Shown: positions 12,706-22,924, counted from the first letter of the stretch. The stretch is 64,000 nt of DNA from Tenrec ecaudatus (GCF_050624435.1 NC_134539.1:45664001-45728000); one strand, 5' to 3'. Notes: a model not told the origin generated them from the letters alone. Numbers and translations: made by a program.

Positions 12706-13279
12706 CACGGCTCAAAGTCTTTTCTATGATTCAGAAGCAGCAGGTGAAGGCGAGTTGATGACGAATTTGTTGAGAGTAGGGCTTAATTCAATCATTGTAA
12801 ATTGAGGGCAAATTTACATAACATTAATGGACAAATGAGAGGCGAGTTATCCATAAATCACTTATTTGTCCCCTGAAGACTTAACATACTGTAGGTTACT
12901 GGCTAATTTGCTTTTTTGTTGTTGTTTTTGGTTTCTGATAGACCAAGATGTGAACAACTTTTGCCCACTTTCACTTCCTGGATCAAAATATATTTTTTCA
13001 CATAAAACACTGGTCGCAAAAATAAAAAGAGAGAGAAAGAGAAACAGCCACTTAATAGACAGCTGAATAAGTTGTCAGGCTATTATTGGGTAGCAATACT
13101 TAAGGGTCAGTTGAATTGATCTTACTTACTATTATGTAGTGCAGAAGAGCCTCCCCTCCTCCCCAACTTAAAAGTTTTTCAAAAGGAAAACAGAATCAAT
13201 GTGCTATGAACCATGGCAGCTACAAAGAAATGTCTCGGAGGAGAGTGATGGGAAATGCAAACCTTCCTCTGGTCTGCCC

Positions 13280-13461
13280 CACCAAAACACTGCCATCGGC
13301 TTGATTCGGACTCATAGTGGCCATATTTAGGGTTTCCAAGACTGCAAACCTTCCTGGGAGCAGAGTCTCATCTTTGTCCTACATAGCCGCTAGTGGGTTT
13401 GAACTGCTGATGTTGCAGTTAGCAGCATGATGCCTCACAGACAGCGCACTGCAGCTCCTCT
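13280..13461 (-). mobile_element. AfroSINE
   Basis: Reverse orientation: tail 'actgccatcggcttgattcg' at the left, then 'ctcatagtggcc', and the tRNA-like head with 'gtgggtttgaactgctg' (B-box region) and 'gcagttagcagc', ending at 'gcagctcctct'. Full span, moderately diverged. Confidence 0.85.
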
Positions 13462-13732
13462 CATCCATACAGGAAAATGAAGGGAGAGTTTAGCTCAGGG
13501 AAGGAGTGTACCGGATAGCCCTGGACATCAGGCCTCTCAGCTCAACTCGAGATTTGCCACATGTCCCCTAGGCTGATGTGATGAAGAGAAACTGCATATT
13601 AGAGGACTCTGGAAATCAGTAGGGTCATGTGATGTACAGCTTGCTCTGAGCATCCTGGGGAAAGGGAGATTTGGGTATCAGCATTCTGAAGCAATGAATG
13701 CAGCTCTGATCTGTGGCAAAAGGGAAAAAATG

Positions 13733-13835
13733 ATACGTGTATGTGTGGGCACATATGCATACAATCTGTGTGCACATGTGTGCGTGTGTCTGAATGTATG
13801 TGTGGCAGGACACGTGTGTGTGGGGGGTGGGGTAT
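13733..13835. repeat. Imperfect TG-rich microsatellite
   Basis: Alternating TG interrupted by single substitutions ('gtgtgtgcacatgtgtgcgtgtg' region). It produces spurious His/Thr-rich reading frames on the minus strand. Confidence 0.8.
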
Positions 13836-13839
13836 GTGG

Positions 13840-14080
13840 ATGTGTCTATGGCCGCTTGATCCCTGCTTGTTAGCATGAAGAAGATGGGAAGGAAAAAGCT
13901 GAGGATGGCGATTCAGAGTCCTGGCGGAAGCCTGGCTCATGGAGGGGGGATTCTGGCTCTGCTTCTGTAGCTGCCTCTGCCTTTTCTGTCCTGGCCCAGA
14001 GATTCCTCAACCTTCCACCCATCCTCCACCTCCCAGACATGGACAATCACTAAACACCCTAAGAACTGTTATAGTCCTTT
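13840..14080. other. Unassigned stretch upstream of L2
   Basis: Unique sequence with a pyrimidine-rich segment near 13970-14040; no function seen. Confidence 0.4.
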
Positions 14081-14255
14081 CCCTGTCATTAAATTCCTCC
14101 CTCTGTGGCATTTATCTGAAGGACAATTTTATTTCTATTTTGTTCATTGCTTGATCAAAGTTTATGTCAGTCACTGGGGTGAAAATTTCATAAAATAGGG
14201 ACAGTGTCTCATTGTTTTCCAGTGTGTCCAGGCACATGGTAGGCAATGTTTAAGA
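14080..14255 (+). repeat. L2 LINE 3' end
   Basis: 'aaatagggacagtgtctcatt' followed by 'ggcacatggtaggcaatg' corresponds to the L2 end (gggcagggactgtgtc ... ggcacatagtaggtgctca). Ancient and inactive. Confidence 0.6.
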
Positions 14256-14271
14256 ACTAACCTTGTTAAGA

Positions 14272-14840
14272 AAGAGCCTTGGTGGCTTAGTGGATCGAGC
14301 TACTAACTAACCACAAGTTCAGCAGTTCCAAACCACCAACTGCTCCGAGGGAGCAAGATGAAGTCTACTCTCCCATAAAGATATTTTAAACAGTTTTATT
14401 GACATGTAATTTAACATACCATGCAATCCAATGGTTTAAATATTATGCAATCATCACCACAATCAGTTTTGGAACATTTGTCTTCATTTTCTATTGACTA
14501 TTATTGCCTCTCTATTATCCCCCAAATTCTCCTGCCATATCCTAGGGGACTATTAATCTAGTTACTGGATTTATCAGCATAGGTACATGCTATTTTCACA
14601 TAAAGAGAATCATACAAATCATATCCCCCCGCCAAAAAATACCCAACAATGACAACAAAAGAAAACATAGGAAAACCTCAATCTGAGTGAAAACAAAAGA
14701 TAGAAGAAACTAGAACAAATAAAAAATGTGATCCTATAAAGATCAAAAGCCTTAGAAACCCACAGGGACAGGTCTACTGTTCTATGGAATAATTATGAGT
14801 CAGAATTGATGTGATTGCAGTGAATTGGATTGGTTTGGGG
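14272..14840 (+). mobile_element. AfroSINE interrupted by an L1 fragment
   Basis: The 5' half (14272-14382) runs from 'agagccttggtggcttagtg' to 'ctctcccataaagat'. The 3' half resumes at 14736 ('ataaagatcaaaagccttag') and ends with 'tatgagtcagaattgatgtg' and a T/G-rich tail. In an intact AfroSINE these halves are contiguous, so 14383-14735 is a later insertion. Confidence 0.85.
14383..14735 (-). mobile_element. L1M-type 3' UTR fragment nested in AfroSINE
   Basis: Minus-oriented: 'cagttttattgacatgtaat' then 'ataccatgcaatccaatggt' and 'gcaatcatcaccacaatcag' match the reverse complement of an L1 3' UTR. It is bounded by the 8-bp direct repeat ATAAAGAT (14375-14382 and 14736-14743). Right side is A-rich. 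Confidence 0.75.
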
Positions 14841-14844
14841 AGTT

Positions 14845-16405
14845 TTGTTGATGAATGAGTGGGGAGTGAATGAACAGACCATTAAACCACTAATTTGGTA
14901 TATTCATCACTGAGTGATCTTCTCTTAGGTCATTTCCCCCACTTATAAAATAAGAGCCATAAAGTCTCCTCCATCTACTATGTAGACAGGCCATTACACC
15001 ATATAGGCATGGCATCCGAATGGGACTGTATGACTGAAAAATGTCTCCCTGGGAAATTACAACTCCTCTCCCAAGAGATTCTAGCTTAATCGATCTGGAA
15101 AGAGCTGTAAGCATTAGAATTATTTTTTCACAAGTTTCCCAGGTTGAGACTCAAGATGCTTGGTACTTTAGGCAGCTCTAAGTTCAGACATTCCTGGTCT
15201 CTGCCCTCTAGTGTCTCCTTGTCCCATAAGCAGCGGAGCACATGATGGACCTGAGAGGGTTCTTGGCATTAGAATGTGCCAAGACCAGGAGGGGAAGTGT
15301 GTACTACAAATCATAAGATTCCAAAAGGAGAGGAGAAAAAGGACTCTGCATGGCTAGGTCACTCAGGACCATGACATGAGTACTGTGTTTACATTCACTT
15401 TGACCTTCACTTTCAGACCCAGGCACGGCCTTCCAAGGAGAGGACGTAGCAAGACGAAGGATGCAAAGTCAGGACTGTTCCCCGTCTAAAGAGCTAAGAC
15501 GGCACGAGCTACAAGAGGATATGAAAAACTATTCCAGGTGAAGGAGCTTCACTTGCATTCTTATGTATGAGAGGAAAGGCAATCCCAGAAGGCTTTGGTG
15601 AAAGAAGTGATCAAAACAACCGTCAGTTCAAGAAATAACTGGCCAGGGAGTTCATAATCAGCCACAAGTGACTCCATGGGCAGAAGCAATTGAAGTAGAT
15701 GATGTACATCAGTCCAGTAGATTTCCAGATGTTGTCCCCAGACTAGCAGTGTTACCATGACATAATTTACTAGACATGCAAGTTCTCCAAACACACTGAA
15801 ACACACACTCTGGGAACCCAGGCCCAAATCTGTACTTTGACCATCCTTCCCATTGAAGATGACGCACCCACATACTCAAAAAAAAATCTGAAATACTGAA
15901 AATCTCTGGCTGATGGGATGTCTACAGGAGCTGTTAACATTTGCTATAGCATAGAATTCACAGAGGCTGATAGAAGAAGGGACTCGGAGTATTTGTTTAT
16001 TTATTGCACGTAAACACTGGCTCTGATGTAGCTAAAGGCCCTTGCATTTGAAATCATAAGGCGCTTGCTGCTCATTTAAGATGAACTCTGCCAGCCAGCC
16101 AGCACGCTCTGCGGCGGGGCTAGTGCTTCTGCCCAGCTGCGGGGAAGCAGGATGCCAGGCTCAGGGCACAAGGGCAAGCACGGGGCCGCCCCAGCCCCAG
16201 CCTGCCAAACCTGCCTATGGGTCTGGAAATCAGGGCAAGGCAAGATTCCCACATACAAAATTAGATCTTGGAAACAGGTGAGTTATCTTGGAGAGACTTA
16301 GCACCGAGGAATGTAGTCTACACACAGATCTGCATGAAACTGCATTGAAACTACATTGTCTTCCTCAGAGAATGCCACCAAGGACTCCGTTAGTCTAAGC
16401 ATTAC
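14845..16405. other. Unique stretch
   Basis: No transposon recognised. The part at 16081-16265 is GC-rich relative to its surroundings and reads open for 66 codons to a splice-donor-like CAG|GTGAGT at 16275-16283. No protein similarity is recognised. Confidence 0.5.
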
Positions 16406-16409
16406 AGGA

Positions 16410-16568
16410 CACCTGTGCCTTGGTGGTGCTGCGGGTGACACATTGGGGTGCTACCTGCAGGTCTGTGGGTGCAATCCATTGGCTTCGCCGAGGGACAGGG
16501 GTGAGGGTGTCTGCTCCCATAGTGACCAACAGTTTCAGAGACCCCATGAGTTTGGTTGGGTTTTAATT
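16410..16568 (+). mobile_element. AfroSINE, internally deleted
   Basis: Head 'ccttggtggtgctgcgggtg', 'acacattggggtgctacctg', then 'gtttcagagaccccatgag' followed at once by the T/G tail 'tttggttgggttttaattg'. The segment carrying 'agggtcgctatgagtc' is missing. Confidence 0.75.
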
Positions 16569-16576
16569 GATTGCTT

Positions 16577-16795
16577 CCAGAGCACTGATGATGCAGGAGT
16601 TAAAGAGTTAAAGTGCTCCCGCCGCAAACAGAACAGTTGGTTGTTGAGACCTACTAGCTATGCCGTGTGAGAAAGATGTGGCAGTCTGGTTCCATCAGAA
16701 TTTCAGCCTTGGAACCCCATGGGGACAGGTCTACTCTAGCCCATGGCCTCACTGATTAGGAATCGACTCAATGACGATGCATTTGGTTTGCTGTG
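16577..16795 (+). mobile_element. AfroSINE (older variant)
   Basis: Begins 'gagcactgatgatgcagg'. Contains 'gtgtgagaaagatgtggcag' and 'ttcagccttggaaccccat' (the body form common in elephant-like AfroSINEs) and ends 'ggaatcgactcaatgacg' + 'atgcatttggttt'. It lies directly after the previous SINE in the same orientation. Confidence 0.85.
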
Positions 16796-16799
16796 ATCC

Positions 16800-17535
16800 T
16801 TGCACATATAAGGTAGGAAATCTGATTGCCATCATTGTCTGAAATGAACCACTGAGACACCCGGACTAGAGACTTCTCCTCCGTGATGTTGGGTGGCCCT
16901 CCCTTCAGGGGACACTGGGCTCTGTGACAAAGAACATCCAGAAGACAACTATCAAGTGCCGTGCTGTGTTTTCCAGCAGCAGGCTCTAATTATGCTGTAA
17001 CGATCAGATCACCAAAGCGTGGCGCTGTGCGATGACTGGACAGGAAGCACGGGGTGTTGTGTAAACAGCCCTTGCCTTCGCCCCAGCTATTTACTTTTAG
17101 CACGGCCTTGTTTTGCTGTGTCCTTCCCAAGAGGACCTTTGGCTTCTGTGGAATAATTGGGGCAGGGGGGCAGGGAGTAAGACTTGGGGCCCAGATGGAC
17201 CTGGACTCTATCTGACTCTGACCAGCTGGTGGTATCTGCCAGTCACTTTGCTTCTCTGAACCTCCCTTGCCTGCGACACACAGAGGAGGAGAGCTTGCTT
17301 GTTTGCAGGAGGCTCAGGGTGATAATGTTTATGTAAAGCAGAGACCCTGAGTGGTGCACTCTGCAGGTGACATTTGCTTCCTCAAGAGGGAGGTGAGATC
17401 CAAAGGTGCTTTATATCCAGCAAGGAAGTTAGACAAGTCAGTATGAGTGACACTAGTCTTCTCTTACCCTTCCTGATTTTTACCCCCAAGCTTCTATTTA
17501 CACTAATGTCGGGTTTTATTGAAATTATGGAATGT
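16800..17535. other. Unique stretch with a MIR
   Basis: Apart from a MIR at about 17195-17335 nothing is assigned. Confidence 0.5.
17195..17335 (+). repeat. MIR
   Basis: 'gacctggactctatctgactc' then 'cagtcactttgcttctctga' and 'gataatgtttatgtaaagca' follow the MIR order. Diverged. Confidence 0.55.
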
Positions 17536-17539
17536 CATT

Positions 17540-18048
17540 GTTGATAGGTTCCCTGGAGTCAGTTCTGACTCACAGTGGCCTTACATATAGCAGAATGCCT
17601 GGACTGTGTGCCCGTCACAGTCCGTGCTAACTAACCCCACTGTTGCAGCCACTGGGTCAAGCCGTCTTATGGAGGGTCTTCCTCTTTGGGGCTGACTTTC
17701 GACTTGACCAAGCAGGATAGCTTTCTCCAGGAATTTGGTGTCTCCTGATCACGTGTCCAAATTACGTGAGACAAAGCCTCAGCATCCTCTCCTCTACAGA
17801 GCATTCTGTCTTTACTTCTTCCAACACAGACTTGTTCGTTTTTCTCACAGTCCATGGTCTATTCAACATGCTTTGCCCATAGCAATCAAATGCATCAATT
17901 CCTCTTCAGTCTTCCTTAATCATCTCCAGCTTTCCATGAACTTGAAGAGATTGCCATGCTTTGGGCAGGCACACCATAGTCTTCAGAGTGATAGCTTGCT
18001 TTTGAATACCTCAAAGCAGTCTTTTGTAGCAAATTTGTGAGGCTACAA
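17540..18048 (-). mobile_element. RTE LINE 3' end
   Basis: Minus-strand RTE terminal portion. From left, 'gagtcagttctgactcacag' (tail), 'gttgcagccactgggtcaag', 'gagggtcttcctctttgggg', 'cacagtccatggtctattca' and 'cagtcttccttaatcatctc' match the same order as 5381-5830. 5'-truncated at about 18048. All frames are disrupted. Confidence 0.85.
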
Positions 18049-18061
18049 CTTCAATATTAAA

Positions 18062-18255
18062 AAGGAGTCCTCGGGTAGTGCAAATGGCTAATGCACTGCT
18101 TTGCTATCCAAAAAGTTGGAGGTTTGATTCCACCCAAAGGCACCTTGGGAAAAAAAAAGTCTAAGGATCTAATTCTGAAAAGACAGTCATTGAAAACCTG
18201 TTGGAGCACAAATCTTCTCAGACACACTAAAGCACCGTGATCCCAAGTAAGCGTC
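18062..18255 (+). mobile_element. tRNA-derived SINE, divergent AfroSINE
   Basis: 'aaggagtcctcgggtagtgc', 'taatgcactgctttgctatc', 'gttggaggtttgattccac' (B-box-like) and a body 'gaaaacctgttggagcacaa'. The head matches AfroSINE, but the body differs from the other copies and the end 'gtgatcccaagtaagcgtc' is poorly matched. Either an old AfroSINE subfamily or a separate tRNA-SINE. Confidence 0.65.
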
Positions 18256-18259
18256 ACTA

Positions 18260-18660
18260 CAATTAGCTACCTGTTTAGTATCAAAAAGAGATCCACCAAG
18301 TGTCAGGTGCACAGTTAGACACTTGCCTAGCCTTTTCTCGGGAACTTTTCACAACGCTAGGGTAACTTTCTTCTTTTCATAGTTACATAAACACAGTACC
18401 AAGGAGTTGCCCATCGTTTGCACTTGGTGAGTGTCAGGAGCAGCTTTTGAGTACCAAGTCTACTCTGCCTCCCCAAGGGAAGCCCTGTAGATCTGGTTCC
18501 CAGGTGGTTTCCACCAGAGATTGTCCAAGGTCACAGAGCACATCACAGGGACACCGGCCTGAGAACTGTTTGCTCCCGTGGGGGGTTAAGACACCCAGCT
18601 CCCACCTCCAGGAGGCAAGACGGAAACTATCCTTGCCTAAACTCTCATGCAGGCATCTCT
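18260..18660. other. Unique stretch
   Basis: Nothing recognised apart from a possible weak MIR-like piece around 18300-18400. Confidence 0.4.
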
Positions 18661-18664
18661 ACGT

Positions 18665-18728
18665 TGGATGCATGTATGGATTGTGATAAGAGGTGTAGGA
18701 GCTCCCAATAAAATGATTATTTTTTTAA
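18665..18728 (+). mobile_element. Very short L1 3' end
   Basis: 'gatgcatgtatggattgtga' followed by 'taagaggtgtaggagctccc', the polyadenylation signal AATAAA (about 18709-18714) and an A/T-rich tail. This is the last ~55 bp of the L1-type element, a severely 5'-truncated insertion. Confidence 0.85.
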
Positions 18729-18966
18729 ATAAGAAAGGAAAACAGAAACTTTGGGGGCGGCCTTCTCTGTGGTGTTTCTGATCCCAGAGTGGGGCGGGGA
18801 AGTTGGTGGGCGGAGAAGTGGGAGGCGGCTCTTCAGGAGCTTAGTTCCTGTTTATTCACGAGCTATTCTTCTGGTCCCTGGGGCTATAATATCCATTTAG
18901 AGAGATTAAATAAAATGCGGTTGGGAGGCAAAGAAAGGGTTGAGGTGGGGGGTGGGGGAATGAAGG

Positions 18967-18970
<4 letters not shown>

Positions 18971-19031
<61 letters not shown>
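18971..19031. repeat. (GA)n microsatellite, about 30 units
   Basis: Uninterrupted AG dinucleotide run of 61 bp. A mirror-symmetric purine tract able to form triplex (H-DNA); likely length-polymorphic. It yields a spurious Ser-Leu repeat in minus-strand reading frames. Confidence 0.95.
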
Positions 19032-19035
<4 letters not shown>

Positions 19036-19443
19036 GGGATGCTCTAAACATGAAGGATCTATCTAAAACAGAACCAATTCTTAAATGGGTCTCTCTTCTT
19101 AAAGACAAACTGCTCCTTGAGAAATCGCAGCCAGGTGAAAGCAAGACTCTTTGTCCATGAACCTGGCCTTTCTTTGCAGCATTCTCAGGTGCACTGGGGG
19201 GCCCTGGGAAGAGCTGGGTTTTTTTCAAAAGACACTTCCACCTTCTAATCCCTTTGCCTACAAACCAAATATTGATCTATTTAGTAAACCGGCCAGTGGG
19301 GGGAGAGACTGCAAAGGCCTGTTTACTCAGCAGCTAGGCCCCCCTGACAGCTGCTCAATGGGGGATTATGATGTCACCGTGCTAATTACACTATAAACAG
19401 GGGATAGGGGGAGAATAAAGCATGAAAGGGAACTGTGGGGTTG

Positions 19444-19456
19444 GTTACCAGGCAAC
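19444..19456 (+). promoter_or_regulatory. RFX-type X-box
   Basis: GTTACC-A-GGCAAC matches GTNRCC(N0-3)RGYAAC exactly, with a 1-nt spacer. RFX factors bind such sites in ciliary and MHC gene control. Single occurrence; function is unproven. Confidence 0.45.
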
Positions 19457-19538
19457 ACAAAATATGTAACCTGAACCGGACCAGCATGTAAATTTTCCTG
19501 CGAGCCTCCCAGATGTCCTCGCTTTATGGCCCATGCTC

Positions 19539-19555
19539 AGTTTCAGTTTCAGTTT
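19539..19555 (-). promoter_or_regulatory. ISRE-like triple GAAACT
   Basis: Three direct AGTTTC/AGTTT units; on the minus strand they read AAACTGAAACTGAAACT, which fits GAAANNGAAANN for IRF/STAT factors. It lies 83 bp from the X-box. Could also be simple hexamer slippage. Confidence 0.4.
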
Positions 19556-19719
19556 GTTTATGTGCCCTTCTTTGGCCGCAAATGTGGAGCTTGAAATGTT
19601 GGACGAGGGAAAAGAAACCCAGGAGCTCAAGGAGAAGGCGCCTTTGTGCTTTCTCCCGGGATGTAACAGTGTCAAGAGAAAGCTAAGGGGTCTCTCTTCA
19701 GAAAGGTGTAGAGGCCAAT

Positions 19720-20460
19720 GGCCGACAAGGTAAATGAGTCACAGACAAGTCATGAAATTGAACCCTGAGAGAGAGAGAAGGGATAAAAGTAAAAGAAATC
19801 GGGCAAACGGGAGAAAGAGGATGAGGGCAAGTCTGTGGTAGAATCAGACCCCAGGGACTAGAAAGGGGCCGAGAGATGCCACTTCCTGGGGTGCCCACTA
19901 TCACAGCTCCACCTAGTGGTCGACCTACAGCTACTTTCCTCCCTGAGGACAGGATGCATTCTGTCCAGCAACCGGAAGTCCTTTGCCCATCTTTCTCCAA
20001 ACCGCACCCCTCCCCCCCGCAAAAAAAAATGGTTTAGCTGAAATCAACCTTCCTGTTCCAGAAACCCCACAACTGCGATCATACTGGACTACCCAGAACA
20101 AGTTTGTCTCTAACAGCTCAACAGAGACAGGGGAACAACCAGCGCACCCTTTCTCTTCTCCGGGATTCCCATCGTAGTGATAGTTCTCCAGATGTTTGCG
20201 TGGTGGTTTCAGCAGACAGCACCCTTTGTTCACCTCTCGAACAATGCTCCATGTGTCAATGTTCCTCTTCCATCTAAGACTGGAAACTTGGCACACTCCA
20301 GCAAGAAAGTCTCGAGTGATCAGAACTAAGGCCAGTCAACCACAGCTCCTTCCCACCTACACCCCAGTTGGTGGTGTGTTAAGAGAGGACAGGACCAGGC
20401 TCATGAAAACCAGGTGTCAATTTCTTGTAGGAATACTGTGCATTCCATATAGCATAGGGG
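19720..20460. other. Unique stretch
   Basis: No element assigned. A C-rich then A-rich run at 20008-20030 breaks complexity. Confidence 0.45.
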
Positions 20461-20461
20461 C

Positions 20462-20655
20462 TACTGGTTGGGCTGCCAACGCCAGGGTTTACAGTTCGAG
20501 AACACCAACTGCTGCACCGGAAAAAGATGAGGCTTTCTACTCCTGTAAAGAATTACAGTCTCAAAAACTCACAGGGACAGTTCAGCCTTGTCCTGTAGGG
20601 TCGCTATTAGTCAACATTGACTCCATGGCAGTGAGTTTGGAGTTTTTATTGTTGT
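20462..20655 (+). mobile_element. AfroSINE
   Basis: Lacks the first bases of the head. Contains 'ttgggctgccaacgccaggg', 'gatgaggctttctactcctg', 'attacagtctcaaaaactca', 'gtagggtcgctattagtcaa' and 'actccatggcagtgagtttg'. Same orientation as the copy 20 bp downstream. Confidence 0.85.
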
Positions 20656-20673
20656 TGAGTACATCACACCAAG

Positions 20674-21235
20674 GAGCCCTGGTGGCACAGTGCTTACAAA
20701 TTGGGCTGCTAACCACCAAGTCAGCAGTTCAAAACCACCAGCAGATCAATGGGAGACAGACCTGACTTTCTACTTCCATAAAGAAAAAATCTTGGAACCC
20801 ACAGGAGCAGTTCGACCCTGGCGAAACCTGAGGAACGTGAAAGCCCCAGATGACCATGAGCCCCTCTCTCGCTTCCAGTTCTTCTGTAACCCGCCTGCCT
20901 ACTTCTGTTCCTGGATTCTGTTTCTGGGATACTTTTGTACTAACTGCTGGCAGCCAATCCACGACAGCTTTGTGTAACTGCTTGTTTCTGCTTTGGCATG
21001 TTCCTGCTCACTGGCCCACCGACCAATCAATAACAGACCACCCCGTGAACCCACCAGCCTACTGGACAAGGAGGTGTGGCTCAGTCTCTGGATAAGAAAA
21101 CACTGAGCCATGTGTTGGCACAATGAAGTTCTTCCTTTTGTTCCAACCCACTTAACATTGGCAACTTCTTCAGTGCGACTCCAGGAGCACTATAGGGTCT
21201 CTGTGAGTTAGAATAGACTCAATGGAAGTGGTTTG
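20674..21235 (+). mobile_element. AfroSINE split by an LTR-like insertion
   Basis: The 5' part (20674-20823) runs 'ggagccctggtggcacagtg' to 'ggagcagttcgaccctgg'. The tail resumes near 21190 with 'ctatagggtctctgtgagtt' and 'agactcaatggaagtggttt'. The intervening ~360 bp is foreign to the SINE. Confidence 0.8.
20824..21180 (+). mobile_element. Unclassified insertion, possibly a solo LTR
   Basis: It interrupts an AfroSINE. LTR-like traits: possible TG start at about 20829 ('tgaggaacgtgaaagcccc'), a CCAAT box ('gaccaatcaataac', about 21024), 'ataagaaaacactgag' as a weak TATA-like segment, and a possible CA end near 21172. No clean target-site duplication is visible. A class I ERV LTR is one option; another unique insertion cannot be excluded. 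Confidence 0.35.
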
Positions 21236-21337
21236 AGTACATCCCCCTGTTGATAACGTAAAATTGAACATGATGAGCGTATTTACACTAGATTTTTGAT
21301 AAACAAGAGAATCAGGCTTTCCTCCTTTACCTCCCAA

Positions 21338-21530
21338 TCCCAAACCAAACTCCCTGCCATCGAGTGGGTTCCAACTTGAAGTAACTCTACAGGACAGAGC
21401 AGAACTGCGCTGTAAGGTTCCTAAGACTGCACATCTCGAGAGGAGCAGACAGCTTCAACTTTCTCCCCCCGAGCAGCTGGGGAGTGTGAACCGCCAACCT
21501 TGTGCTTTACAGTCCCGCGCTCAACATGGG
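21338..21530 (-). mobile_element. AfroSINE
   Basis: Left end 'ctgccatcgagtgggttcca' (tail), middle 'ctgtaaggttcctaagactg', head 'gtgtgaaccgccaaccttgt' and 'tttacagtcccgcgctcaac'. Old variant with the 'ggtttccaagactgtaaatc' type body. Confidence 0.8.
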
Positions 21531-22250
21531 CTTAACATATGCCAGCAAGCCTTCCTCTCATCTAACAGATTGCATTCCTGTGGGGATTCAGGACCTCGCA
21601 GAGGAGTGGCTGGCGTAGTCCTGGAGCCAGACAGCAAGAGTAGCTACAAACGCTAGGCGTCCCGACACAAAGTTAGTTACACAACAAGGAACCACCTGGT
21701 TGCACAGGGCTAAAGAAAGTGGTGCCGCATTTTCATTCATCTCAACTCCATATACAGTGACCACCTTGGGTTGACAAAGAACATTTCTCCTGGGAATGGT
21801 GCACACTATGGGCACACACATTTCCACAGGGCACACCAAGGGTCAGCTGTCTAGTGGCCAGGTGAGAAACAAGGCTTCCTTAACTGACCTGGAGCTGCCG
21901 CTGCTCCTGAGTTCACAGTTACAATCCCAACGGCAAATGCAAGCGATGGTTTCAGTGTAATCTTTGGAATTCTGTAAATGTTTTCTCCAAGGTCTAGTAC
22001 CAGCTAGCTAGATGACAAGGCTAATTCTAGTGCTAGCTCAGTCATTCCCTGGGGTGTGGTTGAAAACCTATCCGTTTCTGGGCCTCAGTTTCCCTCTCTT
22101 GTCAATTTGGAGGGTTGAATCCTCAGACTTCTCATGCCAGATGACTTTTGCAGCTGCCTGCAGCATGGCCTGCAGTTTCAGTCTTCTTGAAAGTGCCATG
22201 AACAGAACTCGGCACCAATGAGCGGCCTTTTCCACAAGCTAATTCTCACC
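21531..22250. other. Unique stretch with a MIR
   Basis: A MIR core at about 21985-22125 is the only recognised element. Confidence 0.45.
21985..22125 (+). repeat. MIR
   Basis: 'gctcagtcattccctgggg' followed by 'tctgggcctcagtttccctc' and 'tcaatttggagggttgaatc' follow MIR order. Confidence 0.6.
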
Positions 22251-22254
22251 ACGT

Positions 22255-22805
22255 AGACTTGCTGCCCGCCTCCACGCCTCCTGTCGTCCTGGGGATGGTT
22301 TGTTTGTTGTGGCCTCTCCTCAGATGCACTACAAATGCTGATGAAATTGTCCTCAATATTGCAGCCCTGCCTCTGGGTCTTTTCAGCATGAGCACAATTA
22401 AGTGTTCTACAATTCCCATTCTTGGGAATGCTACCCATAATTTGTTATAAGCCACACCATCAAATGCCTTTGCATAGTAATAAAACACAGGTAAACAGCT
22501 GTCTGGTGTGGCCCACTTTCCCTGTTCATGTCCTCTCCTGGATCCAGCTTGAATGTTTAGCAATTCCCTGTGGATGAATTGCTTCAGCTGTTTTTGATTT
22601 CAGAAAAAGTTTGCTTGTACATGACATTATTGATAGAGTTCAAATTGTCTGTATTCGGTAAGACTATCTTTCTTAGGAATGGGCACAAGCATGGATCTCT
22701 TCCAGTTAGTTGGACAGTCTTCCAACTGTCTTGGCGTCAAGTAGTGAGCGCTTTTCAGAACACTTAATTGTGCTCAGGTGAACCAACTCAATGTCACTGA
22801 GTTTG
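22255..22805 (-). mobile_element. RTE LINE, reverse transcriptase piece
   Basis: Minus-strand translation includes 'YAKAFDGVAYNKLWVAFPRM' (RTE consensus YAKAFDxVxxNKLW), about 22465-22410. Also seen are 'gagcacaattaagtgttcta', 'gcctttgcatagtaataaaa' and 'catggatctcttccagttag', all in RTE order. Truncated at both ends and disrupted. It lies head-to-head with the plus-strand RTE that follows. Confidence 0.85.
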
Positions 22806-22924
22806 TTTGTTTTGGTTGTTTGTTTGCAAACAGGAGGTAGATCAAGAAACAGTCATGCAAAAGGTGCATGTCAAGGTTGAATCTTTAAACATATGTACAC
22901 AATCTGTGTACTGAAAATAATAAT

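Larger units (their letters stand above)
11143..13275. other. Unique stretch with MIR and SINE remnants
   Basis: Between the L1 and the next AfroSINE. Contains two MIR pieces and a short AfroSINE tail (listed separately); the remainder is unassigned noncoding sequence. Confidence 0.5.
18780..19720. promoter_or_regulatory. Repeat-poor, motif-rich block (candidate regulatory element)
   Basis: Free of recognisable transposons except for a (GA)n run. Contains a GC box (GGGGCGGGG at 18791-18799), a CRE-like TGATGTCA and TAATTA near 19369-19390, a perfect X-box at 19444-19456 and an ISRE-like triplet at 19539-19555. Such density in an otherwise repeat-packed window suggests constraint, but this is inference; conservation was not tested. 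Confidence 0.35.

Noticed and set aside
13599..13940. Histidine/threonine-rich minus-strand frames
   Set aside because: Created by the TG-rich microsatellite.
18884..19228. Minus-strand 114-codon frame with Ser-Leu repeats
   Set aside because: Created by the (GA)n microsatellite.
20196..20765. 189-codon plus-strand open frame
   Set aside because: Runs through parts of two AfroSINEs; chance open frame.
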